From Pogostemon cablin (Eukaryota > Streptophyta > Magnoliopsida > Lamiales > Lamiaceae): a stretch of DNA of 64,000 nucleotides. Positions within the stretch are counted from its first letter, which is position 1, and every line of letters begins with the position of its first letter. Shown piece by piece: positions 43,298 through 57,256 of this stretch. The translations under genes were made by a program, and so were the position numbers. The notes under the pieces were generated by a model, which did no database searches, was not told where the DNA came from, and worked only from the letters and a program-made list of their open reading frames with translations. The stretch is taken from NCBI GenBank assembly GCA_023678885.1, contig CM042955.1, positions 20,471,835 through 20,535,834 on the forward strand. The letters run 5' to 3'.

Positions 43298-46200
43298 TAA
43301 TATTAGGTTTCTGTACAATGGAAAAGTGCTAATACCTGAACAATTTTGATACCTAACCTGATATGATTTTAATTCGATAGACATTAATGGAGAAATTCCC
43401 ATTTAATCAAGAGATTATCCAGAAAACGGAATCATAATTGCGGAATAATCCAGTCTAATCTGAAATGGAATTGGTTATGCTCTGTGTTTGAATGGGTTTG
43501 GTGGCTTTCTGGTGCTTCAGCATCGGATTTCGTCAATTGTCTGTTGATGCTCCGTCAATTTAATCGTTCGTCGTCCATTGACATTCGATTTGCCATCAGG
43601 TAATTCTTCCATCTCGTGCTATTCTTTTCACATTTTATTCTTATTCTTCTTTAATTTTCTTTTGACCTCTCTGTTCAAGATGTTGCAGCGAGAGAACACA
43701 GGGTCATAGTTTTAAGTGTGAAGATGTGATATGGTTTTCACATTTTAGATTCCACAATGGAAACTTTCAACTCATTGAATTTGAAAGTACCTTTACTTAG
43801 GGTTTGGGGACTAAGATGGAGCTTCCAGAAAAATATAAAACATAGTAAAAAAAAGATTACCACACTTACTGCTGTAAATTGCAAGTTGAGAGAAGAACGA
43901 TAATGCTCAAATTTGATTATTAAATTTACATCAGGAGAAAATGCTTATATTTAACTACCAATGAACAAAAGAAGATGTTGGACACTGAAATTTTGATGAC
44001 TTTTATTGGTGATCTATACAGCAGTTATATCAATAAATAAGTATTAAGGCTGGCTTAGTAGTTGAACTGCTCCAATTCCCTTTGAATGTGACTTTTATGT
44101 AGTTAAAGGGTATAATATATTTTTTACATAACAAGAGCTTAATAAAAAATGAAATATTAATAGATAAAATCACTTTCATAGGATCAACTGTGATGTAAAA
44201 TCACTTTCATAGGATCAACTGTGATGTAGGGATTTGTATCAACCATCACCCCAAAAATTTCAAATTATCAAGTGCTCTTGAAATTTAGTCCACTTTTTAT
44301 TTTAAAAAAAAACTGTCATGCACATGAAATTAATGTTGTTATATCAGATCGGATCAATCGATACCTTCACCGGTCTGAGCTTAAGACAGTCATCTATTTT
44401 GTAATAGGAGTAACGTTGCATTAATTACCATTCATCAAAAAAAAAAAAAAAACACATTATTAACAAAACTAATAAAGTTTAATATTCAATTTAAAATAAA
44501 AAGTTAAATCACTAAAATAGGGTTTTTGGGTTGTTTTAGACCCATTCAATTCTGATTTCTTATATAACCCGTGGTCCAATCTTGTTTTGCAAAACATTAA
44601 ATGGAATACTCTTTTAATAAAGTTCATTAGGATGGTATGTAGGAGATAGCTAGGATGTTGAGAGTTTGCTTAAAAGTAAACTTGAAGTGGTGTAGTTTTG
44701 AAGAGTAAACCTTATACATAGTCAAAAGTATATATTCTTCTAAGGTGTAATTTCTAAGCATGAAATCATTCTTTTTAACTTGTAGCCCAGAAAGTAAAGA
44801 ATGACCGAATAAGTTGGGAGAGAAACCAATTTTAAGGGTCTGTAATTGGAAAGTATATGCATCAAGGAATATCATCATTGGGTATTATATTAATTCAAGT
44901 ATTATATTAATACAAATTCATAATCATACGCTACAACATGCTTCAATTATGTAGCCAAAGAATCAAATCACATTCCCAACATGATAGCGATCAAGAATAT
45001 TGTGTGAATACTCTACCATTTTTGCAGTATATATATAGAAAATTTTCGTGTAAAGATACAATTTTTAGTTAAGTCTTAACTTTGAGCTTCATTTTATGAA
45101 TTGCTTGTTTGAAAATTCAAATTTTACTTTTCTTATATTTTTCTCAAATTAAAATTTGTCACAATTTTATGTTTTTCTAAATTCAATATATTAGTATATA
45201 ATAATATAAAATATAAATAAAAATAATATATATTTGATTTAATGATCATTTGATTTGAAGGCATGTAATAAATTTTTTAAATTATCTTGTATGATTTGAA
45301 ATTAAAAAAATAAAGTTTTAAGTAAGAATAAAATAAAAAATACAAAAATTTAGCTCTAATTAAAATAAAAAACTAAATTTAAATTATTAGTTTGCACTTA
45401 TATATATACACTTGGATAATCTGAATTATTAGATCAAATTCTTATTAAATTTTAGAATAACCGGTGCCCTAGAATAACCTATAAATCATACATAAAATTA
45501 ATTTTTAATTTGAACCCTAAATTAAAAATGAAAACTTTTTATTAAATTCTTCCAAATTAAAATAATTGGTTTTATTACCAAATTGATTTTTTTTTCGTAA
45601 TTATTATAATCATTAAATGGGGTTGGTGTTTACATTACACCTAATTGATATCACTTAGACAAAGATTTGGTAAGATACCCTCACGGATAATATTATCTAT
45701 TATTCCAATTAAATAATTTTAAAGGTTTTTGTTTGTTTGTTATGAAATTAGAAAATTAAAAAATTAATTATAAATCTAAATTAATTAGGTTTCTTATATA
45801 TTTGCATTTACGTTTTTGTCTTTTAATTTATATATATTTTATTTAAAAATTATTAATTTAAAACTTATTATTCATTTAATTTATTTTTTAATTTAAATAT
45901 TATAAATTTATAAAATGTGATACACATTTGATGAAAAGCGATAACAGTGCTGTAAATTATTTCATGAACAATTTATAATATAAATGAAAAATGATAACAT
46001 CTTTAATAAAATATGATAACTAACTAAAAAGTGTATTTCTCAGACAATTTACCGAAATAATAAAAAATGAGTATTATTTTTAATATAAAGTGATTACTAA
46101 TCAAAGAAAAGTTATATTTGTCTAATTAAATTATTTCACTAATAATTCATTGGAATAATAAGTGATAGTATGCTTAATAAAAAATGATACATGATAAAAA

Positions 46201-46886
46201 AATGTAATAATTATTATTTAATTAATTATTTTATGAATAATCTTAGAATGAATAAAATGTGATAATATTTTTAAAATAAAGTGATACTAGATTAAAATAA
46301 AGTTATAATAAAATAGTTGAATTATTTAATAAAGAATTAATAGTAATAATAATAATTTATAATTAATAATAATATATAATATATTTATTTTATCGAAAGT
46401 AAAAAAAAAAAAGTAATTCACGATAATGCGTACGCATAGGCGCTGGAGACTGTCGAATTTGAATGGTTTTTTAAACCCAAACAGGGCCCTCCTTATTATC
46501 TTTAATCTCTTTGTAATTTATTATAAAATATATATTTTAATGGGTTAATAAATAATCATCTTAGAATTAGGATGTCTCAGACAGTATTATCCAACACCTA
46601 CCCTATCATTTAATGTTGATTTATCGGTTTAATCGATTCTATAATTAATGATATTTAAATAAATAATAAATATTTTATTTGACCCACGTACTTCATTATC
46701 CCATAATCCCTTAAATTGAGGAACAAATTAACCCCATAAACTTCTCATTTCCTAAACTGACTTATGGAATTCAATAAATCACGAGATCCTTCCCATACCT
46801 CCACATAACACCCATATCTTTGAGAACTCAAATTTCTCCTCTCCAAAAATCTTCATATATTTTAACCTCAATCACCCAAATATCTC
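43298..46886. other. AT-rich intergenic DNA, no gene seen
   Basis: The first ~380 bp may be transcript 3' region: 43490-43600 looks exon-like and is followed by ATCAGGTAATTC, a donor-like site. From 45000 to 46420 the sequence is almost all A/T with AAGTGATAAC/TTATCACTTT motifs (45930-46270) like the MITE interiors at 34 kb. No coding frame is recognised. Confidence 0.5.
44166..44227. repeat. 31-bp exact tandem duplication
   Basis: The unit AAAATCACTTTCATAGGATC plus 11 further bases is repeated without a mismatch at 44166-44196 and 44197-44227. Confidence 0.95.
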
Positions 46887-46894
46887 ATTCCTGT

Positions 46895-47697
46895 TAGAGC
46901 CGTCAAAACGGGCCAGCGGGGCGGGGCGGGCCAAAATCCGCCTCAACCCGCCATTTGGCGGGCTTAGGCGGGGCGGGCCTAGGCGGGTTGCGGGCTAGAA
47001 ATGTTCGGCCCAACCCATTCAAAGGCGGATCACGGGCTATGGCGGGCCAACCCGCCAATTTTTTTTCTTTTTTCTTTTTAATTAGGGATGATATTATTAA
47101 AATGAAATACCAAAATAATGGTACAAAATATTACAATATCAACAAGAAAATTAAAACATAAACATGATTCCTGTAGAATGTGTATTCTTACCAACTCCTA
47201 TCTTCACAAAAAAAGTTCCAAACATTTGAAAATTCCCTCGACTTATATTTACCACTTGAGTTCGTATTTCTAATATCATATATTATCACTTTGATTCAAA
47301 TCGGCAAACTCCATAATTTTTTATTCTAATCTGCAAGAATATAAATTCAAACAAAAATATTAATTACCCCCAAACAAAATAATTACCTAAACATAATCAA
47401 CATTTTTTTTTTTAATTTTCAATCTAGATCAAGAATTAAAAGAAGAACATGTTTAAAGCAGTAGACTTTTGTAAAACATAATACACGAAAGATAAACTTT
47501 AGGCATTTCTCTCGAGTTTGATATGTGGCGGGCTTAGGCGGGGCGGGGCGGGCCAAACCCACCTCAACCCGTCATTTGGCGGGCTTAGGCGGTGCGGGCC
47601 TAGGCGGGTTGCGGGCTAGAAATGCTCGGCCCAACCCACCAATTATATAGGCGGGTGCGGTTCGACCCGACGGGCCCAACCCATTTTGACGGCTCTA
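46895..47697. mobile_element. hAT non-autonomous element with TAGAGCCGTCAAAACGGG ends
   Basis: The left TAGAGCCGTCAAAACGGG and the right CCCATTTTGACGGCTCTA are near-perfect inverted repeats. ATTCCTGT is repeated exactly on both sides (46887-46894 and 47698-47705). Both ends carry a GC-rich direct repeat (GGCGGGCTTAGGCGGGGCGG, at about 46958 and 47528). The middle (47060-47510) is ordinary AT-rich DNA with no transposase. It shares its terminal repeat with the fold-back elements at 18-23 kb but not their interior. 803 bp. Confidence 0.95.
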
Positions 47698-47705
47698 ATT
47701 CCTGT

Positions 47706-49230
47706 GAGTTGGGTAGAGTGAAGAATCCATTGCTGCCCAAATACATCTCCTAACACAGGTTTGTGAACTTCTTTTGCAGTAACTCACTTATTGATTTTCT
47801 CTTGCATGAGCCACTGCAATTAGTAATACTCAAATGTATACACTACTGATATTCCGTTGGTAATTATCAACTGATTTGCAGTCTGGAAGCCCACCCTTTT
47901 TTTATATCCAAACTTGATTTGTGTTAAGGTCATGTATAGGTTAAGTAGTGAAATAATCTCTCAATCTCAGTTCCTTTCTAGGTCCTTCTTCAAAATTAGA
48001 ATTAGAATTCAAAGTTTTATTTATTCTAATTTAATTATGTGTATGCAAGGAATTGGAGGTTATTGCAATATCGACTCTTTGAATTTTCATAATTCAAGTT
48101 GAATGCTATATTTGATAGTATTATTGAATTCACTTGAATGTATAATATGTCTGTCAGACCTTTATAAATTAGAATATGTTGAATTAAATTCACTTGAGTA
48201 TAATATGCATGTCTATCCGACCTTTATAAATTAGAATATATGTCTCCACGATCTTTAAAGGAGATTGAGGCTTGTATAAAAAAGGTGTCCTAGTATATCA
48301 TCTGACCTTAATAAATTAAAAATGTCTCCAAGACCTTTATGAAGGAGATTGAGACTTGTATAAAAATATGATCTTTATAAAAATAAATAAATAAATAAAA
48401 AGAATACATATGCCATATCGATTAATGAGTTGCATAGGTTACATGATCACGCTACTTAATTATTGTTATATGTGTATTAATAATATTTGTATTTAGTTTT
48501 AAGAAATTCTTACTCTGATCTTTCACACTTTAAGAAGTGTGGAATGGGGGAGTACTATGTTCCTACTAAGTTGTAATTCTGCTCACCATATTGTTTTTCC
48601 CATTTCAATGGTAAGAGTTAACTCGATGGCTAATATTCTTATATTTCATTAGACTAGGTACTATTTCATTTTTTTTTTAAAACATTGGTTTAAATTAGTT
48701 AACTATTTTTTTATTATTTTGTTGGATTTTATTGATTTAACTAATCAAAATGATTTTTTTTTTCGCCTCATCAATTTTTAATTATTTCAAGTTTTTATTT
48801 TTGTTTAAACTTTCTTTATAAAAATTCTTAATAAAAATAAATATTTTAAATAAATAATTTTTTCAGAAAAATTTTATGATATCATAGAAGTTTATACAAT
48901 TGATGAATGTTCCCATTTTAGAGAAAAATAATATTAAAACTAACATTTGCTAGCATCTATCAGCCACACCAATCACCATGACTGCTTCCATGGAGGCGAA
49001 ATTTAATATGCTATCGATGTATTTCATTACTTTAATTTCTTTATGTCTCCACGATTTTTAATTACTTTAGTTGTGTGTTTTTGATTACTTTATGTCCCAA
49101 ATTAATGTAGACAAATATTGTGTGTGTTTTAATTACTTTAATTGCATCAATTTCTTTATATATTATGATTTCATTAGAATGTATGTCTCCACGATGTTTA
49201 ATTACTTTATGATTGTGTGTTTTTCAGTCC
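47706..49230. other. Intergenic DNA with short degenerate tandem repeats
   Basis: At 48120-48370 a ~60-70-bp unit (ACCTTTATAAATTAGAATAT...) recurs two to four times with drift. At 49040-49220 TGTCTCCACGAT and TTAATTACTTTA recur. No gene; the frame at 47914-48102 is unrecognised. Confidence 0.5.
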
Positions 49231-49970
49231 CAACTATGACTCCAGCTCTTGATTCAGTCCCAAGTGATCAGGATTACCAGTGTTTTGTACAGAAATTGAT
49301 GCAAGCTTTCGAAAATGCGGCTAAGTTGGTTGCAAGGAATCAACAAGCTAAACTATTCGGTTTATTCCTTCTTCTCGGCCCGCCTAGATTCACGGGACGA
49401 GAAGGACCAGATCGCCTTGATAAGATCTTTGAAGTGCAATGATGCGCAACGAGTTCTCATGGCTTCTTATCAGTTGACTCAAGATGCCGACTATTGGTGG
49501 GAAGAGTAGTGGAAGTTTAAGTCGGAGGTGGAAAGAGAGGCATTAACTTGGGAAGATTTTAAATGCATTTTGATGGAGAAATATTATCCAGAGTCTTACC
49601 GTCATCAGAAAGAAATCGAGCTTCTACAGCTGAAACAGGGAGAAATGACAGTGATGGACTATAGCAGAGCTGCAAGATTCAAGAATGGGCTACGACCAGA
49701 GATACGTTGTTTTATGGCTGCGCGTGATATGACTTATCATGAAGCATAGCACAAAGAATAGAAGCAAGCAATGGAAATGGAAAGAAAGTTGGGAGATATG
49801 AGTGAAGATGAAAGTGAGAAAGTAGAGAATGGTGTGGCAAACTCGACATCCAGTCTTAAACCATTGTGCAATGCTTGTGGTAAAGGCCATCACGGGACGA
49901 GGAGTATGCTTTCGTTGCCACCAACCTGGACATAAATCACAAAACTGTCCAAAAATTGTTCACAAGGGAT
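49231..49970 (+). pseudogene. gypsy gag relic
   Basis: Plus-strand segments in several frames read LGPPRFTGREGPDRLDKIFE, ASYQLTQDADYWWEE, LTWEDFKCILMEKYYPESYR, LLQLKQGEMTVMDYS and NGLRPEIRCFMAARDMTYHE, then a zinc-knuckle CFRCHQPGHKSQNCP near 49910-49955. At least three stops and two frameshifts are present, and about 20 residues are missing between MDY and ARFKNGL. No LTRs or pol are seen around it. It is not the same copy as the minus-strand gypsy at 1-6.6 kb, and this knuckle keeps all four CCHC ligands. Confidence 0.88.
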
Positions 49971-49975
49971 AATAG

Positions 49976-51574
49976 TATAATGACTAATCTGTGTGATTAC
50001 ATTTTGAGTTTAAATGGCAGTAGTGTTATTTTATTTAAGCCACATATACTTCATTGTTCTCTACCCCTAAATTAACATTTGGAACACCCCTTCTCCAATA
50101 TTGTTCTATCCACCATTCCAAAGGGGGTATAATTAACACAACCATTCCAAAGGGAGTAGGATAGGATATAATTTTGGAATAGGGGATAGAAGTAGAACAC
50201 TCCTTAGAATAGAGAATTCTCTCTCCTAAATTAGGGAACAAACCTCACACTCTCCTCAACTCCTAAACCCAAATCTCTTGATCAAGGAAGATTTTCCTTA
50301 TTTTATACAACGGTTTCATCTATGGGACTTCTTTTGCTCTGTTTTAATTGTCTTTTTGGTATAGGAGTATTTTGTTAATATTTATCATTAGGATTTAGTA
50401 TTAATTTAAGGATATAATTATAATTAGCAGAAAAAAAATAATGGTGACCACAAAGGTTCAGTTCCATGACTCTTGAATCTTTGGTCTTCCTGAGGGATGC
50501 TTAATGGTAATGGCTTTAGAATCGATATTTTTAAGCTCATTTCAATTAATTTCCTTAACAAATCAGACTTAAACATAAACCACACGTTAAAATAGGCTAT
50601 AAATTACAGAAAAATATATAATAAGAAAAAGAATAAAAAAAATTAATAGATGTAACGATTCTATATAATATACTAATTTTTAAAGTAAGTATTGGTATAG
50701 AGCAGGAGGCTTTAGAAAACAAGGAAAAAAGATTTAGTTCATTTTATTATGAGTTAGTTTTTGTTTTGAGAAATACCATATATACCCACCTACACGATTT
50801 TTCTTATTCCTATGTTTTTTTTTTTTCCTTTTCAGATGAATAAGCCGTAGGAGGAGCTGGTATGAGACCAGCATTACAATTGTTGGGATTACGTTGTTGG
50901 ATTTTATTGCATTTAATTTATCACAATGAATTTTTTGCATTATCAAAATTTTAAAATATTTCAAGCATTAATTTTCCTTTAGTTTTTATTGTAATAGTTC
51001 TTAATAAAATTAAATATATAGTAATATTTTTGACCTTACAATCTTACATTACTGCATATTATAATATTGATACATGAATAAGAAATAAACTATTGCACAA
51101 ATAAAACTATTAGTTAGTTGAATGAAAATAATAGTAATGCACCTCTTTGATGAATGGAGTACTTGTTTACTGTTTAAAAATACTGATTTTGATTTCTCAA
51201 AACACAAACCTATGTTACGGATTGACTGGGTTTGTGGGCTCGATGGGCCTTATGGGCTTCATGGCCCTACGGGCTTCATGGGCCCATAACACGAGTTAAT
51301 TAAAATTAGCTAGCAGTTAGCAGGACACATACACTAGCGAATATGAGTTTAGCAAAATATGTAAATATTAGAATTTAAAAAACCCTAAGCGTTACATGCC
51401 AACCAGCCCATATATAAACGGGAGTTACTGGACTATATAAGAATAATAGTGATGCCCTGGACTATATAATAATAATAGTGATGATAATATGACCACTAAT
51501 CTAAATTATTATCGATTTAATTAGCAAGTAGCAACATACAATTTACGCGAGTTTATAAGAAAAATAATGATGAT
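49976..51574. other. Intergenic DNA, no gene seen
   Basis: At 50080-50220 short repeats of CCATTCCAAAGGG occur. At 51220-51300 the GGGCTTCATGGGCCC-type repeats look like LTR debris. No coding frame is recognised. Confidence 0.45.
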
Positions 51575-51846
51575 AATATAACTACTAATCTAACTTATTA
51601 TCGATTCTAACATATCTCAACAAGCCTGTTAGCTAATACTCCATTCGCGTCCAAAGTCATGCCTCTAGACGTACCGTATGCTAAGATTCGATATTTTCTG
51701 AAGGTTATACCTTTTTTTATTAAATGTCATACTCTTTATAATTAGTATAAAATTTTGTACTTTTTTTTTGAAAAAAAAAATATCCCCTCTCGATATTTTT
51801 ATCCATTTGTACGGGCATAAAGACTAAGAAGAGTTTTTTTAGTATA

Positions 51847-52119
51847 CTCCCTCCGTCCCAAATTCAACTTCACACTTTTCGTTTTGGTCCGTCCCAAATT
51901 TAAATTCACACTTCCAAAAAAGGAAAAAACAACAAACTAATATCCCTCTAACATACTTTAATTTCAAAATTGTCATCACCTTTTTAACACACATAACATA
52001 CTTTATTATTTATTTATTACCCAAAAATAACATACTACCCTCAAAAGTAAGTCAAAAAGTGACTTTTCTTAAACTCCGTATCTACAGTAAATGTGAACTT
52101 GAATTTGGGACGGAAGGAG
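51847..52119. mobile_element. Stowaway-like MITE (in duplication unit 1)
   Basis: CTCCCTCCGTCCCAAATTC at one end, GAATTTGGGACGGAAGGAG at the other, TA on both sides, 273 bp. Confidence 0.9.
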
Positions 52120-52474
52120 TATAATGTAAGAAAAAGTAGAGATAAATTGGTCATTTTGAGATAAAAGTTAAATAAAGTTGTTCAAAATAATAAATAAAGT
52201 ATAAAAAATTAAATAAAGTTGTTGAGATTATGAATAAAGTGTAAAAAGTAGGTAAGATGTATAATGTATTTTTACCATTAATGAAATGGGTAAAAACATA
52301 TGAGACTCTCATATGAAGATTGGGTAAAAATAAATGAGATAGAGAGAGTATTTCTTTTATTTAAATATTAATATCATTCATATTTTAATGACTTTTTCAT
52401 TGAAAAAATAATGCTCTTATGAATTAAAATGAATATCATTTAGAATAAAATGTTAATCCTTGAACATCTCGTGG

Positions 52475-52477
<3 letters not shown>

Positions 52478-52516
<39 letters not shown>
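52478..52516. repeat. (TA)n microsatellite, unit 1
   Basis: About 19 TA dinucleotides; the counterpart in unit 2 (56158-56218) is longer and followed by a T run. Confidence 0.95.
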
Positions 52517-52519
<3 letters not shown>

Positions 52520-53784
52520 AACTGTTGATGCAATTATGTCAAGCCCATGTGATGAAATTTTGAATCTACATTTGAAAAAAAAAAAAAAACACAGTAGTGC
52601 CTTTATTTCCCTACCTAATCTCTAATCTCTAATATTAGAATATTCAATATAGGCTTGCCGATGGATGATGTTTAATACTCTAATATTAGCAGCGCAGTTT
52701 TGGAAGTAAACATGGGATTATTTTATAATTTGTAATAAGTTATTATTTTTTATTAAATTTTTATTTTTTTAATTTAAATGTTATTATTTTTTATACTATA
52801 AATTCATCACATTTATTATCATAAATGTTATTTAGTCTCATAGAATGACTTCCGAGCACAAATCCTTACCAATATTGATATATTTTAACCTAGCTGAATT
52901 AAACATTGACACGCACATAATGCTTAATAATACTTCATAATAAATTTCACATTTTTATTTTCATCTATCTTATAATAAATTTCATCACCTAAAAATCAAA
53001 ATATTACAATAGAATTAAAATCAAATTCTATCAAAATAGTGAGAAGTTAATAATAAGAAGTTAGAGAATTAAAATTAAATGGTATCAAAATAGGTGAGAT
53101 TAAAATTGATACGTAAATACTAAACCAGACAGGTTCCATGGAAAAGTCGCTGTATATTTAAGAATGTGGGGGAATCCAAGCACCGTACATCCCTTCAACT
53201 TTCCCTATCGAATTTAAGATGTAATAATAAGAACGTACCTACCCAACTATTCTGCATTAATACTCCCAATTGTTCTTCAGTTTCCTATCTTTCACTCAAA
53301 CTTTTTCAACTGATCGCACAACTACAAGCAATTTTCCGAGTTCTAATTCAGAATTTAATTTCTCTAATTCAAGAAAATTTTGCCTCACAAAATGAGTTAT
53401 GGCTAAAATACCATTACATATATTTATATTTTTTTATAATTTTTCATTTCTTCCGTTCCACTACGTTAGCAACACTACACATTACTAATATTCTTAAAAA
53501 ATTAAGGGGAGACTTACTGTTAGGTGCAATAGATATTAAGATATTACTATTAGATACGTGGACTTAAAATTAATACTAACAGGTACAAAATTATATTGCA
53601 CAAACCCGATTTTACCCTTCCTATTTATTCTCTACATGTCTAACATGAAAGTTGCAGCACATTGTATCATCATTCCGCATTATAACCATTTTGTGATTAA
53701 AATGATATTTAATTTAAATTTTCAAAATCAGTCATAATTAGTTGTACATAATTTGAATTGGATTTTTGAATAAGATTCATGTCT

Positions 53785-54050
53785 GCACAATTAGTGATTA
53801 AGGTTGCACAATTGACTTTATTTCTGCACAATTTGTGTATAAGACTGCACAACATTAATGTTATTAAAAGTGTATTTATTTGCTGGAAATAAATTATACC
53901 TATATATTTGTTTGATAAAAATCAGTTATTATTTTTATGCATAGATTAGTTTGTTATATAATAAATTAAATTGTTGCACAATTTATTGCATTATTGCACA
54001 ATATGTTAAATAATATGCACAATCTATTATATTACTGCACAATCTATTTT
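53785..54050. repeat. TGCACAAT motif cluster, unit 1
   Basis: TGCACAAT or close forms occur about nine times in 265 bp in one orientation, separated by AT-rich DNA. The same cluster recurs at about 58075-58340. Confidence 0.85.
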
Positions 54051-54885
54051 TTAAATATGAAAAATTAATTTTACGTATTGTATTCTTATTAAGCGTCGTT
54101 GGATTCTTTGATTTTCAATCTATCTTCAATTTCAAGATTGGAGTTCTAAATTGATTTTCAACAACTCATTTACTAAAAAAATCAAAGAGGGTATGTCTTT
54201 CGAATCCCAAAATTTTTGACGCAACTTACCGATCGGTGAGCTATCGACGATGACATTGTGAGTTTATTCGTGGTGTGCAACGACGCTGCGATAGATTAAG
54301 AAAACATAAATGATGAGTTTATTCGTATTCTACAACAACGCTGCGATAGATTAAGAAAACAGAATAAATATTCACAGCGTACAATTTGACCCAAAAATAA
54401 GGAAATTAGTTGGGAGGGATATAATAGATAATTAGATAATATATATATTTTCAAATATATATATATATATATATATAAATATTTAATTAAAAGTAGGGTT
54501 ATATTAGGTATATTATTTTAATTTTTGTATTCAATAGTAATATAATTGGATAAACGTATCTTAGAGTAATAATCATCATTAATATATACTCTTTTAGAGT
54601 AATTATTCCAAAAATGAAAATATTATAAAAACTTTTTATGTAAATAAATTCAAAAATCTTTATTTTTTTTCTCTTTAAATTATCCAAAAAAATTTTATTA
54701 TATTCCACATTTAAAAAAAATGGAATTTTCAAAATCCATGTACTTATATAGTTATGTAAAACTACAAAAGATAAAGGCTATTTTATAAAATAAAAATAAA
54801 GAAAAGAGAAAAAAAAGTATAATTATAAATACAAACAAAAGAAAAGGAAAATAAAAAATAAAAAAACTAATGACAGAAAAGAACT

Positions 54886-54953
54886 TACTCCATTCGAACA
54901 CGTGACCTTTTGATTTAGCAACATGGAGCTAAACCACTACAGATATACCAACT
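54886..54953 (-). repeat. tRNA-like box pair in unit 1
   Basis: The minus strand has TGTAGTGGTTTAGCTCCA and then GTCACGTGTTCGAATGGAG, resembling pol III A and B boxes. There is no convincing full cloverleaf. The second copy is at about 59160-59225. Confidence 0.45.
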
Positions 54954-55538
54954 TATAATTCTAGAATATTTACTATATATATATATATATGAAATACTTT
55001 TGAAATGTCAGGGGAACCTGTGGCTCCGGACCCTGAATAGGTCTGCCAATGGGGATAATATAGTATATTTAGATAATAAATAAATTATAAAATATGTTAG
55101 GTGTTATGTGAGAGTGTAAATTTATAGTTAAGATATACTTTTAGGGGATATTTGTTTTAGGTTTAAATTGATTTTATAAATCAGTGAATAATATTTTTCT
55201 ATTTTTATTATGTTTATTTTTTGTTTAAGTATGGTAAGTTTAAATTTTATGTCAAATTGAATATAACTACTAATCTAACTTATTATCGATTCTAACATAT
55301 CTCAACAAGCCTGTTAGCTAATACTCCATTCACGTCCAAAGTCATGCCTCTAGACGTACCGTATGCTAAGATTCAATATTTTCAGAAAATTATACTTTTT
55401 TTTATTAAATGTCATACTCTTTAAAATTAGTATAAAATTTTGTACTTTTTTTTTTTGAAAAAAAAAATACCCCTCACATCTCTGATATTTTTATCCATTT
55501 GTACGGGTACAAAGACTAAGAAGAGTCTTTTTAGTATA

Positions 55539-55811
55539 CTCCCTCCGTCCCAAATTCAACTTCACACTTTTCGTTTTGGTCCGTTCCAAATTCAACTTCA
55601 CACTTCCAAAAAAGGAAAAAACAACAAACTAATATCCCTCTAACATACTTTAATTTCAAATTTGTCATCACCTTTTTAACACACATAACATACTTTATCA
55701 TTTATTTATTACCCAAAAATACCATACTACCCTCAAAAGTAAGTCAAAAAGTGACTTTTCTTAAACTCCGTATCTACAGTAAATGTGAACTTCAATTTGG
55801 GACGGAAGGAG
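55539..55811. mobile_element. Stowaway-like MITE (in duplication unit 2)
   Basis: Duplicate of the element at 51847-52119: same 273-bp length, ends and TA flanks. Confidence 0.9.
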
Positions 55812-56156
55812 TATAATGTAAGAAAAAGTAGAGATAAATTGATCATTTTGAGATAAAAGTTAAATAAAGTTGTTCAAAATAATAAATAAAGTATAAAAAA
55901 TTAAATAAAGTAGTTGGGATTATGAATAAAGTGTAAAAAGTAGGTAAGATGTATAATGTATTTTTACCATTAATGAAATGGGTAAAAACATATGGGACTC
56001 TTTGGGTAAAAATAAATGAGATAGAGAGAGTATTTCTTTTATTTAAATATTAATATCATTCATATTTTAATGGCTTTTTCATTGAAAAAATAATGCTCTT
56101 ATAAATTAAAATGAATATCATTTAGAATAAAATGTTAATCCTTGAACATATAGTGG

Positions 56157-56157
<1 letters not shown>

Positions 56158-56235
<78 letters not shown>

Positions 56236-56242
56236 TTTTTTA
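56158..56242. repeat. (TA)n plus T-run, unit 2
   Basis: About 30 TA dinucleotides, then about 24 T. Confidence 0.95.
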
Positions 56243-56984
56243 ACTGTTGATGCAATTATGTCAAGCCGCGGCTATGTGATGAAATTTTGAATCTACATTT
56301 GAAAATTAAAAAAAAAAACACAGTAGTGCCTTTATTTCCCTACCTAATCTCTAATCTCTAATATTAGAATATTCAATATAGGCTTGCCGATGGATGATGT
56401 TTAATACTCTAATATTAGCAGCGCAGTTTTGGAAGTAAACATGGGATTATTTTATAATTTGTAATAAGTTATTATTTTTTATTAAAATTTTATTCTTTTA
56501 ATTTAAATGTTATTATTTTTTATACTATAAATTCATCACATTTATTATCATAAATGTTATTTAGTCTCATAGAATGACTTCCGAGCACAAATCCTTACCA
56601 ATATTGATATATTTTAACCTAGCTGAATTAAACATTGACACGCACATAATGCTTAATAATACTTTAATTTCACATTTTTATTTTCATCTATTTTATAATA
56701 AATTTCATCACCTAAAAATCAAAATATTACAATAGAATTAAAATCAAATTCTATCAAAATAGTGAGAAGTTAATAATAAGAAGTTAGAGAATTAAAATTA
56801 AATGGTATCAAAATAGTGAGATTAAAATTGATACGTAAATACTAAACCAGACAGGTTCCATGGAAAAGTCGCTGTATATTTAAGAATGTGGGGGAATCCA
56901 AGCACCGTACATCCCTTCAACTTTCCCTATCGAATTTAAGATGTAATAATAAGAACGTACCTACCCAACTATTCTGCATTAATA

Positions 56985-57256
56985 CTCTCTTCGCCCAGAC
57001 TTATATTCGGTGATACTTTAGATGCGGAGTTAAAAAAAATTATTTTTTAACCAATTTTATTAACTTTTTAGGGTATTGTCGCATTTTTAGGTAATAAATA
57101 AATTATAAGGTATATTATGTATGTTTGGTGGAAGTGATATTTTTTAAATTAACATAACTTTTGAGATTTTTGGTTAATATGAAGTATTTTTTTTAAGTGG
57201 TGAAGATAAGTGTAGAACGAACGAAAATGGAAAGTGTGAATGTGGGACGGAGGGAG
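56985..57256. mobile_element. Stowaway-like MITE, present only in unit 2
   Basis: Starts CTCTCTTCGCCCAGAC, ends GTGGGACGGAGGGAG, flanked by TA. 272 bp. Unit 1 lacks it together with ~30 bp of its right flank. Confidence 0.85.

Larger units (their letters stand above)
51575..55254. repeat. Unit 1 of a direct tandem duplication (~3.7 kb)
   Basis: Begins ATATAACTACTAATCTAACT and runs to TTTAAATTTTATGTCA. The same order of sequence recurs from 55258 with few differences, including a Stowaway-like MITE, a TA tract, the GCGCAGTTTTGGAAGTAAAC region, the TGCACAAT cluster and the tRNA-like box. It lacks two segments present in unit 2 (equivalents of 56985-57283 and 57448-57720). No gene recognised in it. 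Confidence 0.93.

Noticed and set aside
53166..53567. 133-codon frame in duplication unit 1
   Set aside because: The equivalent in unit 2 is interrupted, the composition is AT-driven, and no domain is recognisable.
54886..54953. Possible tRNA gene on the minus strand (and its copy near 59160-59225)
   Set aside because: Same reason: box-like motifs only, embedded in the duplicated repeat unit.
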